Positions 10,824 through 24,317 of a DNA stretch of 64,000 nucleotides are shown here, in pieces. A model generated the notes under the pieces. The model saw nothing but the letters and a program-made list of their open reading frames with translations. It made no database searches and was not told the DNA's origin. Source of the stretch: Bryoerythrophyllum caledonicum (Eukaryota > Streptophyta > Bryopsida > Pottiales > Pottiaceae). Both the position numbers and the translations under genes were made by a program. Every line of letters starts with the position of its first letter. The first letter of the stretch is position 1. Location of the stretch: positions 10,918,187 to 10,982,186 of the forward strand of contig OZ020525.1 in the NCBI GenBank assembly GCA_963971425.1, read 5' to 3'.

Positions 10824-13614
10824 ATGGGTCCCAAAAAGAAAGGCAAGGGCAAGAAGGGGAAGGGAAAACCTGACCCAGGCTGGGCCAAGGTACTATCCTT
10901 ATTCCCCACCTCACTTTGCTCTTATCGAAGCTGAATGCATTGGATTCTCACATAACTAATCGCCTGCTGTTAGTTCTGTGTCTTCAGTCACCTCGTTCAC
11001 ATGTTTTTACCCTTTTTGTGATTGCAAAACAGACAATCACTTGGGGAACTTGGAGTAGACCTTATGAATCCATGCCGAATCCGGCAGTCAAGGCAGCGTT
11101 TGGAGCAATTCGTGTAGACTTTCTTGCGGCTGTCAAAGAGGTGAGAAGTTTTACAGCTACTTGTGGCACGAAGTAGTGCCATTTGTTTGCAGATTCTACT
11201 GATGCTTTGGAGCGTGTGCAGTTAGACATGATATGGAGCAAGACCATGACGGAAGAGTTCTTGGAAGAGCTGTTCAGTATTCCACGGCCTAACCTGGTCA
11301 GTGCTCGGTATGGACCTTCCCTGAAAAGCAAAGCAATGCTGTCTGGGTTTGGATCATAGAGCTATCTGTACAGTCACCCAAGTTTCCATCTCTACCTCAT
11401 CTTATGGAAGAGCTTGGTGGTTTCTAAGCTCTAGTTTTAGCCGTCTTTGAGAAGGAGCTATTCTTTTTCCTCTGTGTGAGAATGAAAACTAGGACATTCC
11501 AAGCAAAATGACCTTTTTTTTCTTTGTTTGCATCAGGAATTTCTCTGTATTCGGGGAGCGTATCTCTTGAAGCGGTTCGTATTATCACCGTATGGCCTTC
11601 TCTCAGGACTGAAACGTCTGGACATTGGCTGCATGGACGAACTCCAGTTCGTCATGATACAGGTACTGTAATCGAAGGTAGCTTGGCTCCCGCGCAATAG
11701 GGCTTTCAACAACTCCGTCGTCCATTGCCATGGTCGAATAATCCATGGTTGACTGCGCGGTTGCAGTAGAGTGCAACAAAAGCCCTGTTGAGTAGGTTGA
11801 TGTGGTAGAAAGCGAACTTATTTGTAGAGCCACCCAAACTTCTAACAAGATACCCGTTTTATGAAATGAAATGAATCAAAATCACCTCAGGGGAGGCTAA
11901 CATTCAGCTAGAAGAAGAGCTCCGGTCTCCAAAGGAAACCTACGTGAATATAGTGATTGTTCATTCTTTTCACTAAGCATGTGGCCACGGGACATAGGCT
12001 AGTGTGATAGAACTACTCCCCCTTCTCGAGAGTAATATTCAGGTAAAACTAGGAAGTTTTAGAGCTCAATTCTCCCGTTCTGAATCGTGGTGCTGTTGTA
12101 ATTCTTTGACTGTCACCACTATTTAGGAGTAGTATGAGAGGGGTAGTCTGATGCAAACTGTGGGTGACTTTACGAATACTCACCATTGAGTGTAAGAGAA
12201 GGTGAGCAATGGTTTGATTGTTTGTTTCTGGTGGTGGCTGGCATCTTGTGTGGGGCAGTGCAATTCGTTGGAGTGGCTGTCTCTGGCGCGCTCCAAGTCG
12301 CTCACCAAGGCACTGGTGGAGGGCCACAACGTGCAGGAGCTTGTGATAGACAAGTGCCTGAAGTTGGCCTGCCTGGTGGTGTGCAGCCGCCAAATGAGGT
12401 CCATCGCTGGCCTGGAAGACTCCGTCAAGCTGGAGGTGCTCTTCCTGGATTGCCCCACCTTGGTCAACTTCAACCGACCCCCACTCTATGTAAGTTGTCT
12501 CCACAAGCCTCTGTGGGATTACACAGCTTGTACATTTCTTGCTTTTAGATTTCTCTATGTAAGTTGTTTGCAAAAGCTTGGTGGTTGGTAAAACTTGTAC
12601 ATTTTTTGCCTTTAGATTTCTCTATGTCAGATGTCTTTACAAGCCCTGTTGGTTGTCATTTCTTGCCTTTAGATTCCTTTTGTAAGTTGTCTTCAAAAGC
12701 CTGGTGGTTGGCAAAACTTGTACATTTCTTGCCTTTAGATTTCTCTATGTAAGATGTCTTCACAAGCCCTGGTGATTGCCATTTCTTGCCTTTAGATTCC
12801 TCTATGTTAGTTGTCTTCAGAAACCTGTTGGTTGTAATGCTTTTAAAATTCTTGCCTTTAGATTTCTCTGTGTAAGTTGTCTATACAAGCCCTGTTGGTT
12901 GGGCACAACTTGTACATTTCTTGCCTTGGGATTCTCTATATAAGTTGTCTTCACAAGCCTTGTTGGTTGGCACAGCTTGTACATTTCTTGCCCTTAGATT
13001 TCTCACTAGGAATAGCACTTTGGTTTGTACTATAGGATTGGTCATACAAGTTTTGAATAAGAACTTCGAAATACACTTTTTGTGATGAGCATTTTGATTT
13101 CATGGTTTGTTGTATGTCACATGCATGTTTAACATGAATGGTGTAGTTGATTCCCTCTTTTTTTGGAGAGCACATTTTTAGGAATGAAAGATTATAATAG
13201 AAACTCATGAATATTGAAGGATATAGCATGTTACATTGGGTTGCCATGAGGTTGATACTCCTTGCTAATCATTACTTTAAGTAATCTTTAGAATTATATG
13301 AAACTGGTTTTTAACCACCTCAAAACCTCAAATTTCTGCCCAATTTTCTCCTCCGAGCAAGACTTTACTAATAACTCAAATTGGAAATTTTATAGATTGC
13401 TTAAATTGATTGTGTGCAGGTGGTTCCAAAACCCATAGTGATTCATCCCACATTACTTGCAATACGAAAGTGGGAGGACGATCAAGAGCCCATCCTCAAG
13501 GAAGAATTTGGGCTCCTTCCAAAGGACCTTGTGGTGGAGGATGATCCCTTGTATGACGATGTTGTGTACCCCAATGTCCCTCGTTTCCCTCGAACTCATC
13601 TCCAAGGATTCTAA
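10824..13614 (+). CDS. unrecognised 266-aa protein with Lys/Gly-rich N-terminus and LRR-like middle
   Basis: Six exons, all phase 0: 10824-10889, 11033-11140, 11222-11296, 11537-11662, 12259-12489, 13420-13614 (801 nt, stop TAA). The start MGPKKKGKGKKGKGKPDPGW is a strongly basic tract. The middle contains weak leucine-rich repeats (LSGLKRLDIGCMDELQFVMI, NSLEWLSLARSKSLTKAL, VQELVIDKCLKLACLV, LEVLFLDCPTLVNF). The C-terminus is acidic with an EDDPLYDDVVYPNVPRFPR segment. I do not know the family. Similar PKKKGKGKK starts occur in some ciliary and basal-body proteins of algae, so a role in motile sperm is one speculative idea; an F-box-less LRR protein is another. Exon 3 uses the acceptor ending at 11221, because the nearer AG at 11192 breaks the frame. 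Introns 3 and 4 contain repeat elements and intron 5 a tandem repeat. Confidence 0.75.
11372..11510. mobile_element. small inverted-repeat element copy in intron 3
   Basis: Begins AGTCACCCAAGTTTCCATCT, like the left terminal repeat of the family, and contains GGAAGAGCTTGGTGGTTTCT and TTTAGCCGTCTTTGAGA, both shared with copies in the ABC transporter introns. The right end is unclear. Confidence 0.55.
11828..12174. mobile_element. small inverted-repeat element copy with both ends, intron 4
   Basis: The left end GCCACCCAAACTTCTAACAA, followed by GATACCC, is the inverted complement of the right end (GAGGGGTAGTCTGATGCAAA, CTGTGGGTGACTTTAC) with some mismatches. Length is about 347 bp, as for the copy at 61673-62019. 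There is no ORF, so it would be non-autonomous. Confidence 0.6.
12482..13005 (+). repeat. tandem repeat (about 70-80 bp unit, 6-7 copies) starting at the exon 5 / intron 5 boundary
   Basis: Each unit contains versions of CTCTATGTAAGTTGTCT, then CACAAGCCTTGTTGGTTGG, then ACTTGTACATTTCTTGCC and TTTAGATTT. The first unit begins with the last bases of exon 5 (CTCTAT) and its splice donor GTAAGT, so every complete unit carries a copy of the donor site. Units vary in length through deletion of the ACTTGTACA part. Confidence 0.8.
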
Positions 13615-14511
13615 GAGCTTGACCGTTAGGAATATTGTCAGCTCCCTCTACCTAATGAAATGGCTTTTGGTCTAGGAATGTACAATACAAGGAGGGCAAG
13701 CTTACCGTTATTATGAAATGGTTGTTGTAACATATGCTCTTGTAAAAGGAGCGGATTGTACTAGCTTTGCCCATGCCGTTGAGCGCCTCTGTAGTCGCTA
13801 AATCGTAGGATCCAAGTGCACTAGTAACTAAAATTCAAATTTTTCATTATTTGAAAAATCACTCAAGCTTGGAAATAAGAGTCGAGTTGTTTATTTTAGG
13901 GGACATCTTTCATTGTAGAAGCATTATGTGAGACATATGTCATAAAATGTATAAATATAGATTTGCTCAAAAGATCTTACAAACCAAAAACTTTATTTGT
14001 TATATTGATGATTCTTTGTACCATTGGTACTTTTGTAGATAACTTAGCTTCAACTACAATTCAAACATTTGAACAATAATTTTGTTGTAAATATCCGATT
14101 GATAGAGTTGTGCTCCTACTGTGAAAGATAAACAGCTTTGCAAACCAGTGAAGACTGTTTTATGAGTTTTACAGCCAAATTCCTTCTCTTGTTGATGCTC
14201 ATAGACATAAAGTGGCTTCTTTGGGTATGTTTGCACTTGAAGGTTCATACATCCATACAAACTCCCTATATTTAAGGAAACCGAATAAAATAAAATGAAT
14301 TCACACTAGAGAACAAAAGATAGTTCATGACAAGATTTACAACAATAGAAAACCGTGTTTACGCACCAAGCCACTTTACAAATAGCTATAGTGCCAATTT
14401 ATGCATACTTTCCATACCTTTGTCATTATTGCAATGACTTGTAGATATTAAAGGTACACATGTTCATTTTCAAAAGAATTGTAAAGTACCAAGCAATCGC
14501 ACAAATATTTC
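13615..14511. other. intergenic AT-rich region, no gene seen
   Basis: It holds the 3' UTR of the preceding gene and AT-rich DNA. The only longer ORF (14054-14260, -) has no recognisable features. Confidence 0.5.
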
Positions 14512-14699
14512 CTACCTCCAAGCTACCTCCAAGCTACCTCCAAGCTACCTCCAAGCTACCTCCAAGCTACCTCCAAGCTTCCTCCAAGCTTCCTCCAAGC
14601 TTCCTCCAAGCTTCCTCCAAGCTACCTCCAAGCTTCCTCCAAGCTACCTCTAAGCTACCTCCAAGCTACCTCCAAGCTACCTCCAAGCTACCTCCAAAC
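14512..14699 (+). repeat. minisatellite, 11-bp unit CTACCTCCAAG, about 17 copies
   Basis: Perfect or near-perfect tandem copies of CTACCTCCAAG. A block of variants carries T for A (CTTCCTCCAAG), and one unit reads CTACCTCTAAG. It creates an artificial open frame with SKLPPSYLQA repeats, which is not a gene. Confidence 0.95.
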
Positions 14700-15605
14700 T
14701 AATTCTAGTCTACCCCCACAATCCTTGTCATGATTTCACCCACCAAATAGGATGCCATGTCATGTACTTCCTTACCACTATTTCTGGTGCAAATGCATCA
14801 ATTCCTACCTCCATTCCACCAACCTAAATAGCAATTTACACCTCCACGTGCAAACAGACCCTTAGACTTACTACACTTCACCACATTGGGTGTAGTGAAT
14901 GAACCAAGTGAAAACGAGAGCTTACAATTTTATAGAAAAGCGCCGCCATCTCCTTGCCCTTGAAGCATCTTCACCGTCCCACCATCTCTGTGAAGTTCCT
15001 GCAATTCGATGCAACTAGATAGTAGTAAAGGTTGCTAATAAACCCTACACGGGTGAAGGAGAGACATAATTCTACTCAAATAATGATACTTAGTGTCGTC
15101 CATATATAGGCTAGACGTTTTCATCCAAGGTGAAGATTTTTACCTACAACAAACAGGTCCATAGTTTTAAGTGAAGAGTACCTTCATGGCTATAGTTGGT
15201 AAGAAAATTCATCAAACACAAAAACTAACAGTATGTTTAAGTTAATTAGTGTAGCTAACACCAAATATCATTATTATTGTAGTGGTGGAACTTGATGAGG
15301 TATAGTATGTTACTATGTTTTTTCCTCGTTGGCTTGGATATGGTATGTTTTTAGCTCAAAAAGCGTCGTTGGAGCCTAAAGTGCGAGCTTACAGAAGTCG
15401 GTCTCTGTGTAAGGTAAGCACCCCTAAAACCGACAAGTTAAGGAGTGTGCATATATGGAGAGAGGAGTTAATTACTCTATTATTTTTCAGTGATAGCCAA
15501 TAGAATTGCAATTCCAACCCAAGTGATTTCATATTTTTTCGATGAAGACTAAATTAGTTATGAATTTTCAAACTCTGCAGCGATGTTTAGTGGGTGGCTA
15601 GCAGT

Positions 15606-15753
15606 AGGTACCCCCCATAACCAACGACCAAAAGTAAGGGTCTTGACTAATAGCAAACCTGAGTTGGTGGTAATGGGATGGAAGAGGGTTGGATATACCC
15701 CAATTTTATAGGCGTTGGCTATGGGTTTTTGTTGGTTATGGGGGGGCTTACCT
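15606..15753. mobile_element. 148-bp MITE-like element with 22-bp terminal inverted repeats
   Basis: The left end AGGTACCCCCCATAACCAAC and the right end GTTGGTTATGGGGGGGCTTA (then CCT) are inverted complements with about one mismatch and one extra base. No ORF. The interior continues the pairing only weakly. Confidence 0.7.
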
Positions 15754-15959
15754 TAGTTGGCCAAGATGGTGATGGATGGTCTTCATCACCATCTTGCCGT
15801 CTATGTTGAATTTGTGTTCACCAATTAAGACTCATATTGTTAATTTGGATGGTATTCAACAATCCTTTTAGTATAGAAAGGGATGTTTGAGCTCAACCTG
15901 CTCTCCTGGAGTGTGCTCTTGGTGACCAAGGCCAACAGATGGGAGCACACCAAGGGAAT

Positions 15960-17030
15960 ACCACAACAGAAGTACACTAAACATTGCATTTAGTGTAGTC
16001 ACACAAATAGTGTAATTACCCTACTACACTGTTTGCGAACTTGTTCACAATTAGTGTTAGTTGCGGCAAGCTTTTTCATACACTAATAGTGATTTTATTC
16101 ACTGTGGCAAGCTTATACAGCTACACTAATTGTGCACAAGTAAATAAAAAAAAACCACCCATTTTTACATATAGTGTAATGTTTCACATTTAGTGTAATG
16201 TTGTGTCGTTACACTAATTGTAATTCTTCCTTTTAGTGTAAGAGTTCGTATTTAGTGTAGACGACACTAAATGTGATTTTTAGTGTAGTGTGGTATGTTG
16301 AGGAGAACAGTCCCCTTCCGTTCACATTTTTTATGCTACACTAATGATGTTCATTAGTGTTTGCAACACTATTCACGAACTTAAACTCTAAATGTCAATT
16401 ACCCTACTAATGTAACAACATTAAATGTCAATTTAAACACTAATTGTCAATTTCTGTAACTTTTGCCCTTATTACATTTGACATTTAGTGTTGGTTATGT
16501 AACAATGTCATATGCCACATTTCATTGCAAGTCACCCAAATCTTGCCACATGTCAAAAGCAAACCTTCCATGTTGGGCTGATTTTTGAAGGTTGGATTTT
16601 CAAATAATGATTTCGGGGGCAATTTTTGTCCAATTTGAGAGTGTCTGGTGCCTATCTAAACTGATTTGAAAAGACGCTTCCAATGGCACCTTACCCATCT
16701 TCAAATTCGTCTTAATTAAAAAGTTATAGCAAATAAGTTTGGGCAGATTTCTTGAGTTTTGGTTGAAAGTTTGAGGAGGCATATCTTTATCAATTTCGCA
16801 CCGATTCTATCGAGTGAGGTGACCAGCTTATGTTTTTTTTCAAGGAGATTCCATCGGTATACGGTAAATCTTCTAATTCGTCGTGATGCAAAAGTTATGA
16901 GCAATTTTGTTAGGCTGATTTTTTGACATTAAACACTAAATGCAAACAAATTGACATTTAGTGAAAGTCAGGTCATAGGGGTAGTTACACTATTGGTGCC
17001 ATAACACTAATGAACATCATTAGTGTAGCT
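15960..17030. repeat. cluster of TTTAGTGTA / TACACTAA words in both orientations
   Basis: More than fifteen near-copies of (A/T)TTAGTGTA or its complement occur irregularly, often a few dozen bases apart, for example ACATTTAGTGTAATGTT. The same words recur sparsely at 29270-29470, 29970-30000 and 30760-30800, so this is a dispersed repeat family with internal subrepeats. Confidence 0.5.
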
Positions 17031-19604
17031 ATCTGCTTTAGCTCTGAACCATGGCTAGAACTTTCCAATCTGTGGGTTAGTTTTGCTCATGTTTAGGAGT
17101 GCTTTTTTCATTTTCTGTGAGGACCCAATTCATTCCCAGATCTGTGAGTAGTTGGGAGTGAATTCACCTAATTCTCACCTGAATGTAGTGAAGAATTACG
17201 CTGATTAGGATTTTCTTCCTGAAACTTCAACCAAGCAAGAGAAGCAACTAAAAATCTGCAGCCAAGGAACCAGCAGACCAATACATGCATGATCCAAAAT
17301 TGCACAAGCCTGTTGAGACTTTTGAGCAAGGCCACCAATTACGATCTGGTATGAGGTGGAGAGACGCACACCTTCACAGAAATATCGCTAGTTACACTTA
17401 TCCAAATTACGTTCAGTGATTTGTGTCAAAAACATTTATGTAGAAAGATGCGGAATTAGGAATGAAACTCAACAAATATTTTTGGGTATCCTCTATGATC
17501 TCCTATGAATCTTTGGTAGCCAACTTCAATTTGGGGATGGGTTCCTAATGAAGAGAGTTCAAATGCAAGTGCGGGTAGGCAGACCGGGCAGTGAAGAAGG
17601 CATGGGAGAGGCGGGGCCCAACTGAAACAAGGTGTGATCTAGCCCGGGGTGTTTGCTACCAATTCTCTACTCCAGCCCATCACCGCCACCTTCCGATCAC
17701 TATGACTCTATATTTAGTCCCAATTTCACCCCATATCTGCCACATTTCCACCCAGTCACTCTTGACCACCTCCAAATTAAGACTAACTATTGGTCAAGAC
17801 CCCAAACTTTTGGTAGGCGCTAATGGGGTACCTAGTGGTAGATACAGGCTAACCATGGCTGACCACTTTGAAAATTCATAACTAATCCTCATCTCATCGG
17901 AAAAATATGAAATCACTTGGGTTGAGGTTGTGATTCTATTGGCTATCACTGGAAAACAAATGCATTCTTAATTGGGTTCTCCATATACGCACATTGCTTA
18001 AACCCTAAAGGACCACGACCACTTTCACTCGAAAATTGGTCCAAAACTGTCACTGCCAGAAAGTGACATGAAAATCACATTTTAAAGTGAATATCGGATT
18101 TTTAAGCATAAGATCTTATAAAAGACTTCAATATGAACATGCCATAAAATTTTGGTTGCAATAGAGTTTTCCTAAAAGTACTCAGGGTTTGAACCCTGAC
18201 TGTCACCCCAAAACGCTGAATTGGGTTGTACACCTGAAAGTCCACTTGTTTTTTAGAAACATGGTGGTTTGGCTAACTTTGGGGTTTATTCCATAGATTA
18301 TGGTCCTTTGTAAGCCAACCAACATGCTACAGGATTAATCATCTAGGCACACTCACCGTCCAAACATAGATGCAAGGTGGCATCGGAACTCCAAATTACT
18401 AATTTGGTTACATTAGCTTGCACCATGCCCGTGGCCCATAAAATATGGAGGGTGAGAACTTTCACCCTACAAATATTGTCGTATTTAAATCTCACCCTGC
18501 TTTGGTGAATAGAGAAAGACACAAGGTCCTCAAAAGATACTGCACCGGGTCTTTTTGGCTGACACAAGGTAGCCACCCTTTAAAACTCAAACTTTCAGGA
18601 AAACTCTAACCCACCGCACGGATTGAAAGATTTTAGTGTTTAAAGTCAAAGCAATGGTTCATTTTCTTCCCTGAGTTGAGTAGATCAGCAGACTTTGACT
18701 TCACTTTGTATCAAATTTTTGCATTGTACAAGGTCTAAATCTTTTACCATTGTCTTAAGCATGATGTTATTTCCCAACACACCAATTTTTAGAGGTAAAA
18801 AAAGGGTGTAGCATATTCAAAACAAGTGTGCAAGGAGTGGAGGTTCAAAAATTGCCATTTCACGTTTTATTTTTTTGTGAACTACGTATGTATTCGAATG
18901 ATAATCCAAACGGTCAATAAGAAGGTTTTCACCACATATTGTTGTTGAAAAAATAAAAAGTGAAAAATATGAAGATGTCAAGGTTTTATGTAGAAAAGAT
19001 GAATTCCCCCCCCCCCCCGGTTGCCCGACAATGTGTGAAAATGTTTGACTTGGAATATAATGCCTTTTTACACTCAAGACAAGATTTTTTTTTTTAAAAT
19101 CCAAAAAAAATTAAAATTCTTTATACGTGTGAAAAATCTCAATGTCAATAGAAACTTTTGTCAAAAAATTTGGAGGTGCCCGGAGTCCCCACTTTTGGCT
19201 TTAAGTGGTACTAACTTTCAAACCACAAAGCCAATTATATATCCACGAAGCTCTTATCAGATCCTATCTTGAAAAAAAAATTCAATTAAAAAGGATTTTT
19301 TTTCGAATTGTAGGTATATGCCCAAAATCCAAAATGACCCCGGAGGGACGTTTGGTCCCTTAGAGGTTAATTTGTCGGTCATGGGGGATATCCCTTAAAT
19401 CGGTCGCAAACGTGGGTTGTAGTTCAGTCTACAGGTTGTTTCCAAATTCCCTGGATCAATTTGGTCTCGAACGTGTGTGGAGGTGGTTCACTGTAACTAC
19501 TGCGCCAGTAGGCCAACCTGTAGCGCACGTTTCTGTTGAAAACCACCATATTTTTTCATTTCCAAAGCCCCCGGGAGTAAATCGGTAAAGTTGAAGAGTT
19601 GATG

Positions 19605-19715
19605 AGATTTAGCTGATCGATAAATCTAAGATTAGCTGAACGACAAATCTAAGATTAGCTGAACGACAAATCTAAGATTAGCTGAACGACAAATCTAAGA
19701 TTAGCTGAACGAGAA
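19605..19715 (+). repeat. minisatellite, 23-bp unit, about 5 copies
   Basis: Unit AGATTAGCTGAACGACAAAT + CTA. The first copy is divergent (GAGATTTAGCTGATCGATAA); the next ones are nearly identical. Confidence 0.9.
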
Positions 19716-20739
19716 ACTAACTTTAGCCGTCGTTAATTTGAGGGCCTGGAAGTTTGACTTGTGAATATGGTACATGACTTATTTTGTAGCGCTACATTCC
19801 CAGACACCACATTCTGTGCGCTGGTGTCTGTGAACAGTGTGCTCAGATAGCCAGTCACAAAGCGGCCGAGCCGAGTTCTAAGCTGCCTCCCACCAAGCAA
19901 CAATGGCTAATCTTGGCTGATTGGCTGCATCGAGATTATGAAGTTGCATCGAGATTATGAAGTTAAACCAGTCCATGTCCCTATCACCTACGCACGCTGA
20001 AGCCAAGCGACGGCAGAAGAGTACAAAATCCTCCTGCTAGCCAGGCCGAGCAAAAGGCAAAAGGAATCACCGACTTAGCAACAACCTCTCGGTAATCGCA
20101 CATAATCAGACCGAGTCTCTAGTGGCTATTGAACCCAAAGGTGCCGTTTTTCGCTGATGGAAAGCATGGAAAAGGTCGGCTTTTTGGTGTCACTTGTGGC
20201 GAGCTTCACTCACCCTCGTTGCAAAAACCTCAGAATAGAAAATGAACACGTTAGTGTAGTTGACATTCATGAAGGCACCGGGAAGAGAACTTTACAGCTG
20301 TTGATCTTATCCTGGAAAAGGTGTCACATTCTAACGTATCCATGGCTGAAAACATCAACTCCTGGGATTCACTGTGGAAGCCAGTGAGTATTTACATTCG
20401 AAGATATCGACGTGATGAGGTCGGCCATATTCCCGGGTTAACAGAACAAGGTTCCGGAATGAGTTCGCAGTGAAGGTTTTTGAAGGTGCTGCTGATATTG
20501 ACTTGTTCGCAATTGGCCGCTTCGAACGCAGCAATTGTGGGACAGTTTCTCCCGATCCTTGGAATTGGGAACATGCCTGCACACGGAACTGAATTCTAGA
20601 TTAGGTGTAGCATTGCTGGGAATTTTTAACAAGGAAACGCTAGATTAGGCTGTAAATTACCTCATTCACTTGCGCAGTGAGGTTGTGGTTGGATAATCCA
20701 GCTGCTCTTGAGGAATCTGATGATGGAAAATTATTTTCT

Positions 20740-22239
20740 TCAAAAGCTGAAGCAGGAGAAGTCGAGGGTCTTCGTCCACGGGAAGAAACTGACTTCGACA
20801 TGTGACACAACGTTTTGGACGATGGGTTTCAGAACCTCCAACGTGACGGGGCTGGAGGTGTGCACGTAAAGCGTCAAGGACGTCACCGACGGTCTGAGCA
20901 ACATCTGCAACACCCTGATTGCATTCTCCCGGCTGTGCGGGATCATGTGGAGGATGAGGCGGGTCATTGACGGCCACTTCGCCTCCGCCGCGAGCTTCTG
21001 CACGCTCGTTTCCATGGAGTGCCACAGCCCAGGTCCGACGTTCAGCACCTCGAGCGACTCACACTCGTGGAGTTTCGCGAAACTGGGAAGCGTGAGCTCC
21101 GTGCCCTGGATCACGCCGAGGAAGCGTCCGTCCTCGGCGAGCGCCATGCAGGGTATGTCGAGGAAGAGTTTCCTGAAGCCTCGATTCTTGTCGACGAGAT
21201 TCGAGAGCGTGACGAAGCTAGAGGCGCCGTACAGAAGCTCCTGTGGCCCCCCGGGGTCGAGGAAGTTCAGGTCCACTCGCGAGGGCTCCACCACCTCCAT
21301 GTTGAACGCGACGTACTTGAGGATGGACGCGTTGATGATGAGGCTCTGCGGGCTCTGCATTTTGAGCTGCAGCTTCTCCAGGTTCGGCAGGTGCATCTCG
21401 ATCTCTTTCGCTCGCGTCGAAAGGCCCAAACAGAGCACCTTCATGTCTGTGAAGGTTACGTTCCCCTTCTCCACGCCGAAAACGCCCAGCAACGCCAGCG
21501 TCTGCAGCTTCGGCATCGCGTCGTTGATGTCTTGGAGCGCGCTTCCCGTGACCTTCACGCAGCGCCACGTCAGGCTCCGCAGCGATGGCATCTCAGCGCA
21601 TCCGCTCGTGTCCAGGAACATGTTCCGCAGATTCAGCGTCTTCAGCCCCTTGCCTGTGCAACAACATGAGATTAGAGAGGAACGGCAACGAAAGATGCGG
21701 AGAGAGGGAGAGAGAGAGAGATGAATGAACTCACAGGTCTCGGAGAGGATTTTGATGATGGTTGATCTGCGCATGATGGCTTGCTGCCCGTAGTCGATGA
21801 TGCAGAGATGCTCGAGAGTTGAGGAGACCCACTTGCGCACGAAGTATGGGTCGCTGATCCAGAAATCGGTTTTCCGTTTCTCGTCCTCGCGCACGGACTT
21901 CGCTTGCAGCTTCGACTCGACTTCGACACGGAGCTGCACCAGGGAACGCTTCTTCTTCAGAACCTTCACCAGTTGCTCCTTCAATGAAACTGGTTTCCTC
22001 TTCGTACCGCCGGGGATGCTCGATCCCAGAGACGCCATGTCGATGTTATTCCTGGCCCTTTCGTGATAGACATCCAAGACGACGAAGAGCAGCGATTGCA
22101 CCTGGTTGCCAACTTCGTTTAAATCCCTGCACACCGCCTGCGCTTTGGCTATGTCTCTCCAGTCGTAGAGACGGTTCATAATGTCCTCTAACAAGTAGCG
22201 AGGCACCGTCTGCAGCGAGGACGAGCTGGACGCGTCCAT
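20740..22239 (-). CDS. F-box / leucine-rich-repeat protein
   Basis: Minus strand, two coding exons 22239-21735 and 21653-20740, giving about 472 aa. Residues 10 to 50 (TVPRYLLEDIMNRLYDWRDI, then AKAQAVCRDLNEVG) form an F-box, the part that binds SKP1 in SCF ubiquitin ligases. A basic coiled stretch follows (SLKEQLVKVLKKKRSLVQL), then LRR-like repeats (LKTLNLRNMFL, MPSLRSLTWRCVKV, MPKLQTLALLGVF, LPNLEKLQLKM, CESLEVLNVGPGL, SVTSLTLYVHTS). The arrangement resembles plant F-box/LRR proteins of the At4g29420 type. The intron 21654-21734 has good splice sites (ACCT/GTGAGT and TTGCACAG/GCAAGG) and restores LSETCKGLKTLNL, but it is 81 nt long with no stop, so the unspliced frame also stays open for 499 aa. 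Target proteins are unknown. Confidence 0.85.
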   Translation of the reverse strand: MDASSSSSLQTVPRYLLEDIMNRLYDWRDIAKAQAVCRDLNEVGNQVQSLLFVVLDVYHERARNNIDMASLGSSIPGGTKRKPVSLKEQLVKVLKKKRSLVQLRVEVESKLQAKSVREDEKRKTDFWISDPYFVRKWVSSTLEHLCIIDYGQQAIMRRSTIIKILSETCEFIHLSLSPSLRIFRCRSSLISCCCTGKGLKTLNLRNMFLDTSGCAEMPSLRSLTWRCVKVTGSALQDINDAMPKLQTLALLGVFGVEKGNVTFTDMKVLCLGLSTRAKEIEMHLPNLEKLQLKMQSPQSLIINASILKYVAFNMEVVEPSRVDLNFLDPGGPQELLYGASSFVTLSNLVDKNRGFRKLFLDIPCMALAEDGRFLGVIQGTELTLPSFAKLHECESLEVLNVGPGLWHSMETSVQKLAAEAKWPSMTRLILHMIPHSRENAIRVLQMLLRPSVTSLTLYVHTSSPVTLEVLKPIVQNVVSHVEVSFFPWTKTLDFSCFSF

Positions 22240-22248
22240 GATCTGCTC

Positions 22249-24317
<2,069 letters not shown>

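Larger units (their letters stand above)
14700..20739. other. gene-poor repetitive region
   Basis: Six kb with no supportable gene. It contains a small inverted-repeat element (15606-15753), a cluster of TTTAGTGTA / TACACTAA words (15960-17030), a run of 13 C at 19006-19018, a 23-bp minisatellite (19605-19715), and the 3' side of the F-box gene (20640-20739). Short ORFs at 17591-17881 and 20157-20387 have no domain or splice support. Confidence 0.5.

Noticed and set aside
11192-11221. Alternative acceptor for exon 3 of the unknown gene at AG 11192
   Set aside because: It breaks the reading frame (29 extra bases); the acceptor ending at 11221 keeps phase 0.
14512-14699. Possible CRISPR-like array
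   Set aside because: Units are contiguous with no unique spacers, and the genome is a plant's.
14460-14702. 80-codon ORF with SKLPPSYLQA repeats
   Set aside because: Translation of an 11-bp minisatellite; no gene signals.
18181-18203. tRNA-like GGGTTTGAACCC word
   Set aside because: Short palindrome resembling a T-loop, but no acceptor or anticodon stem can be built around it.
19006-19018. Run of 13 C
   Set aside because: Simple homopolymer; no structure around it, possibly of uncertain length in the assembly.
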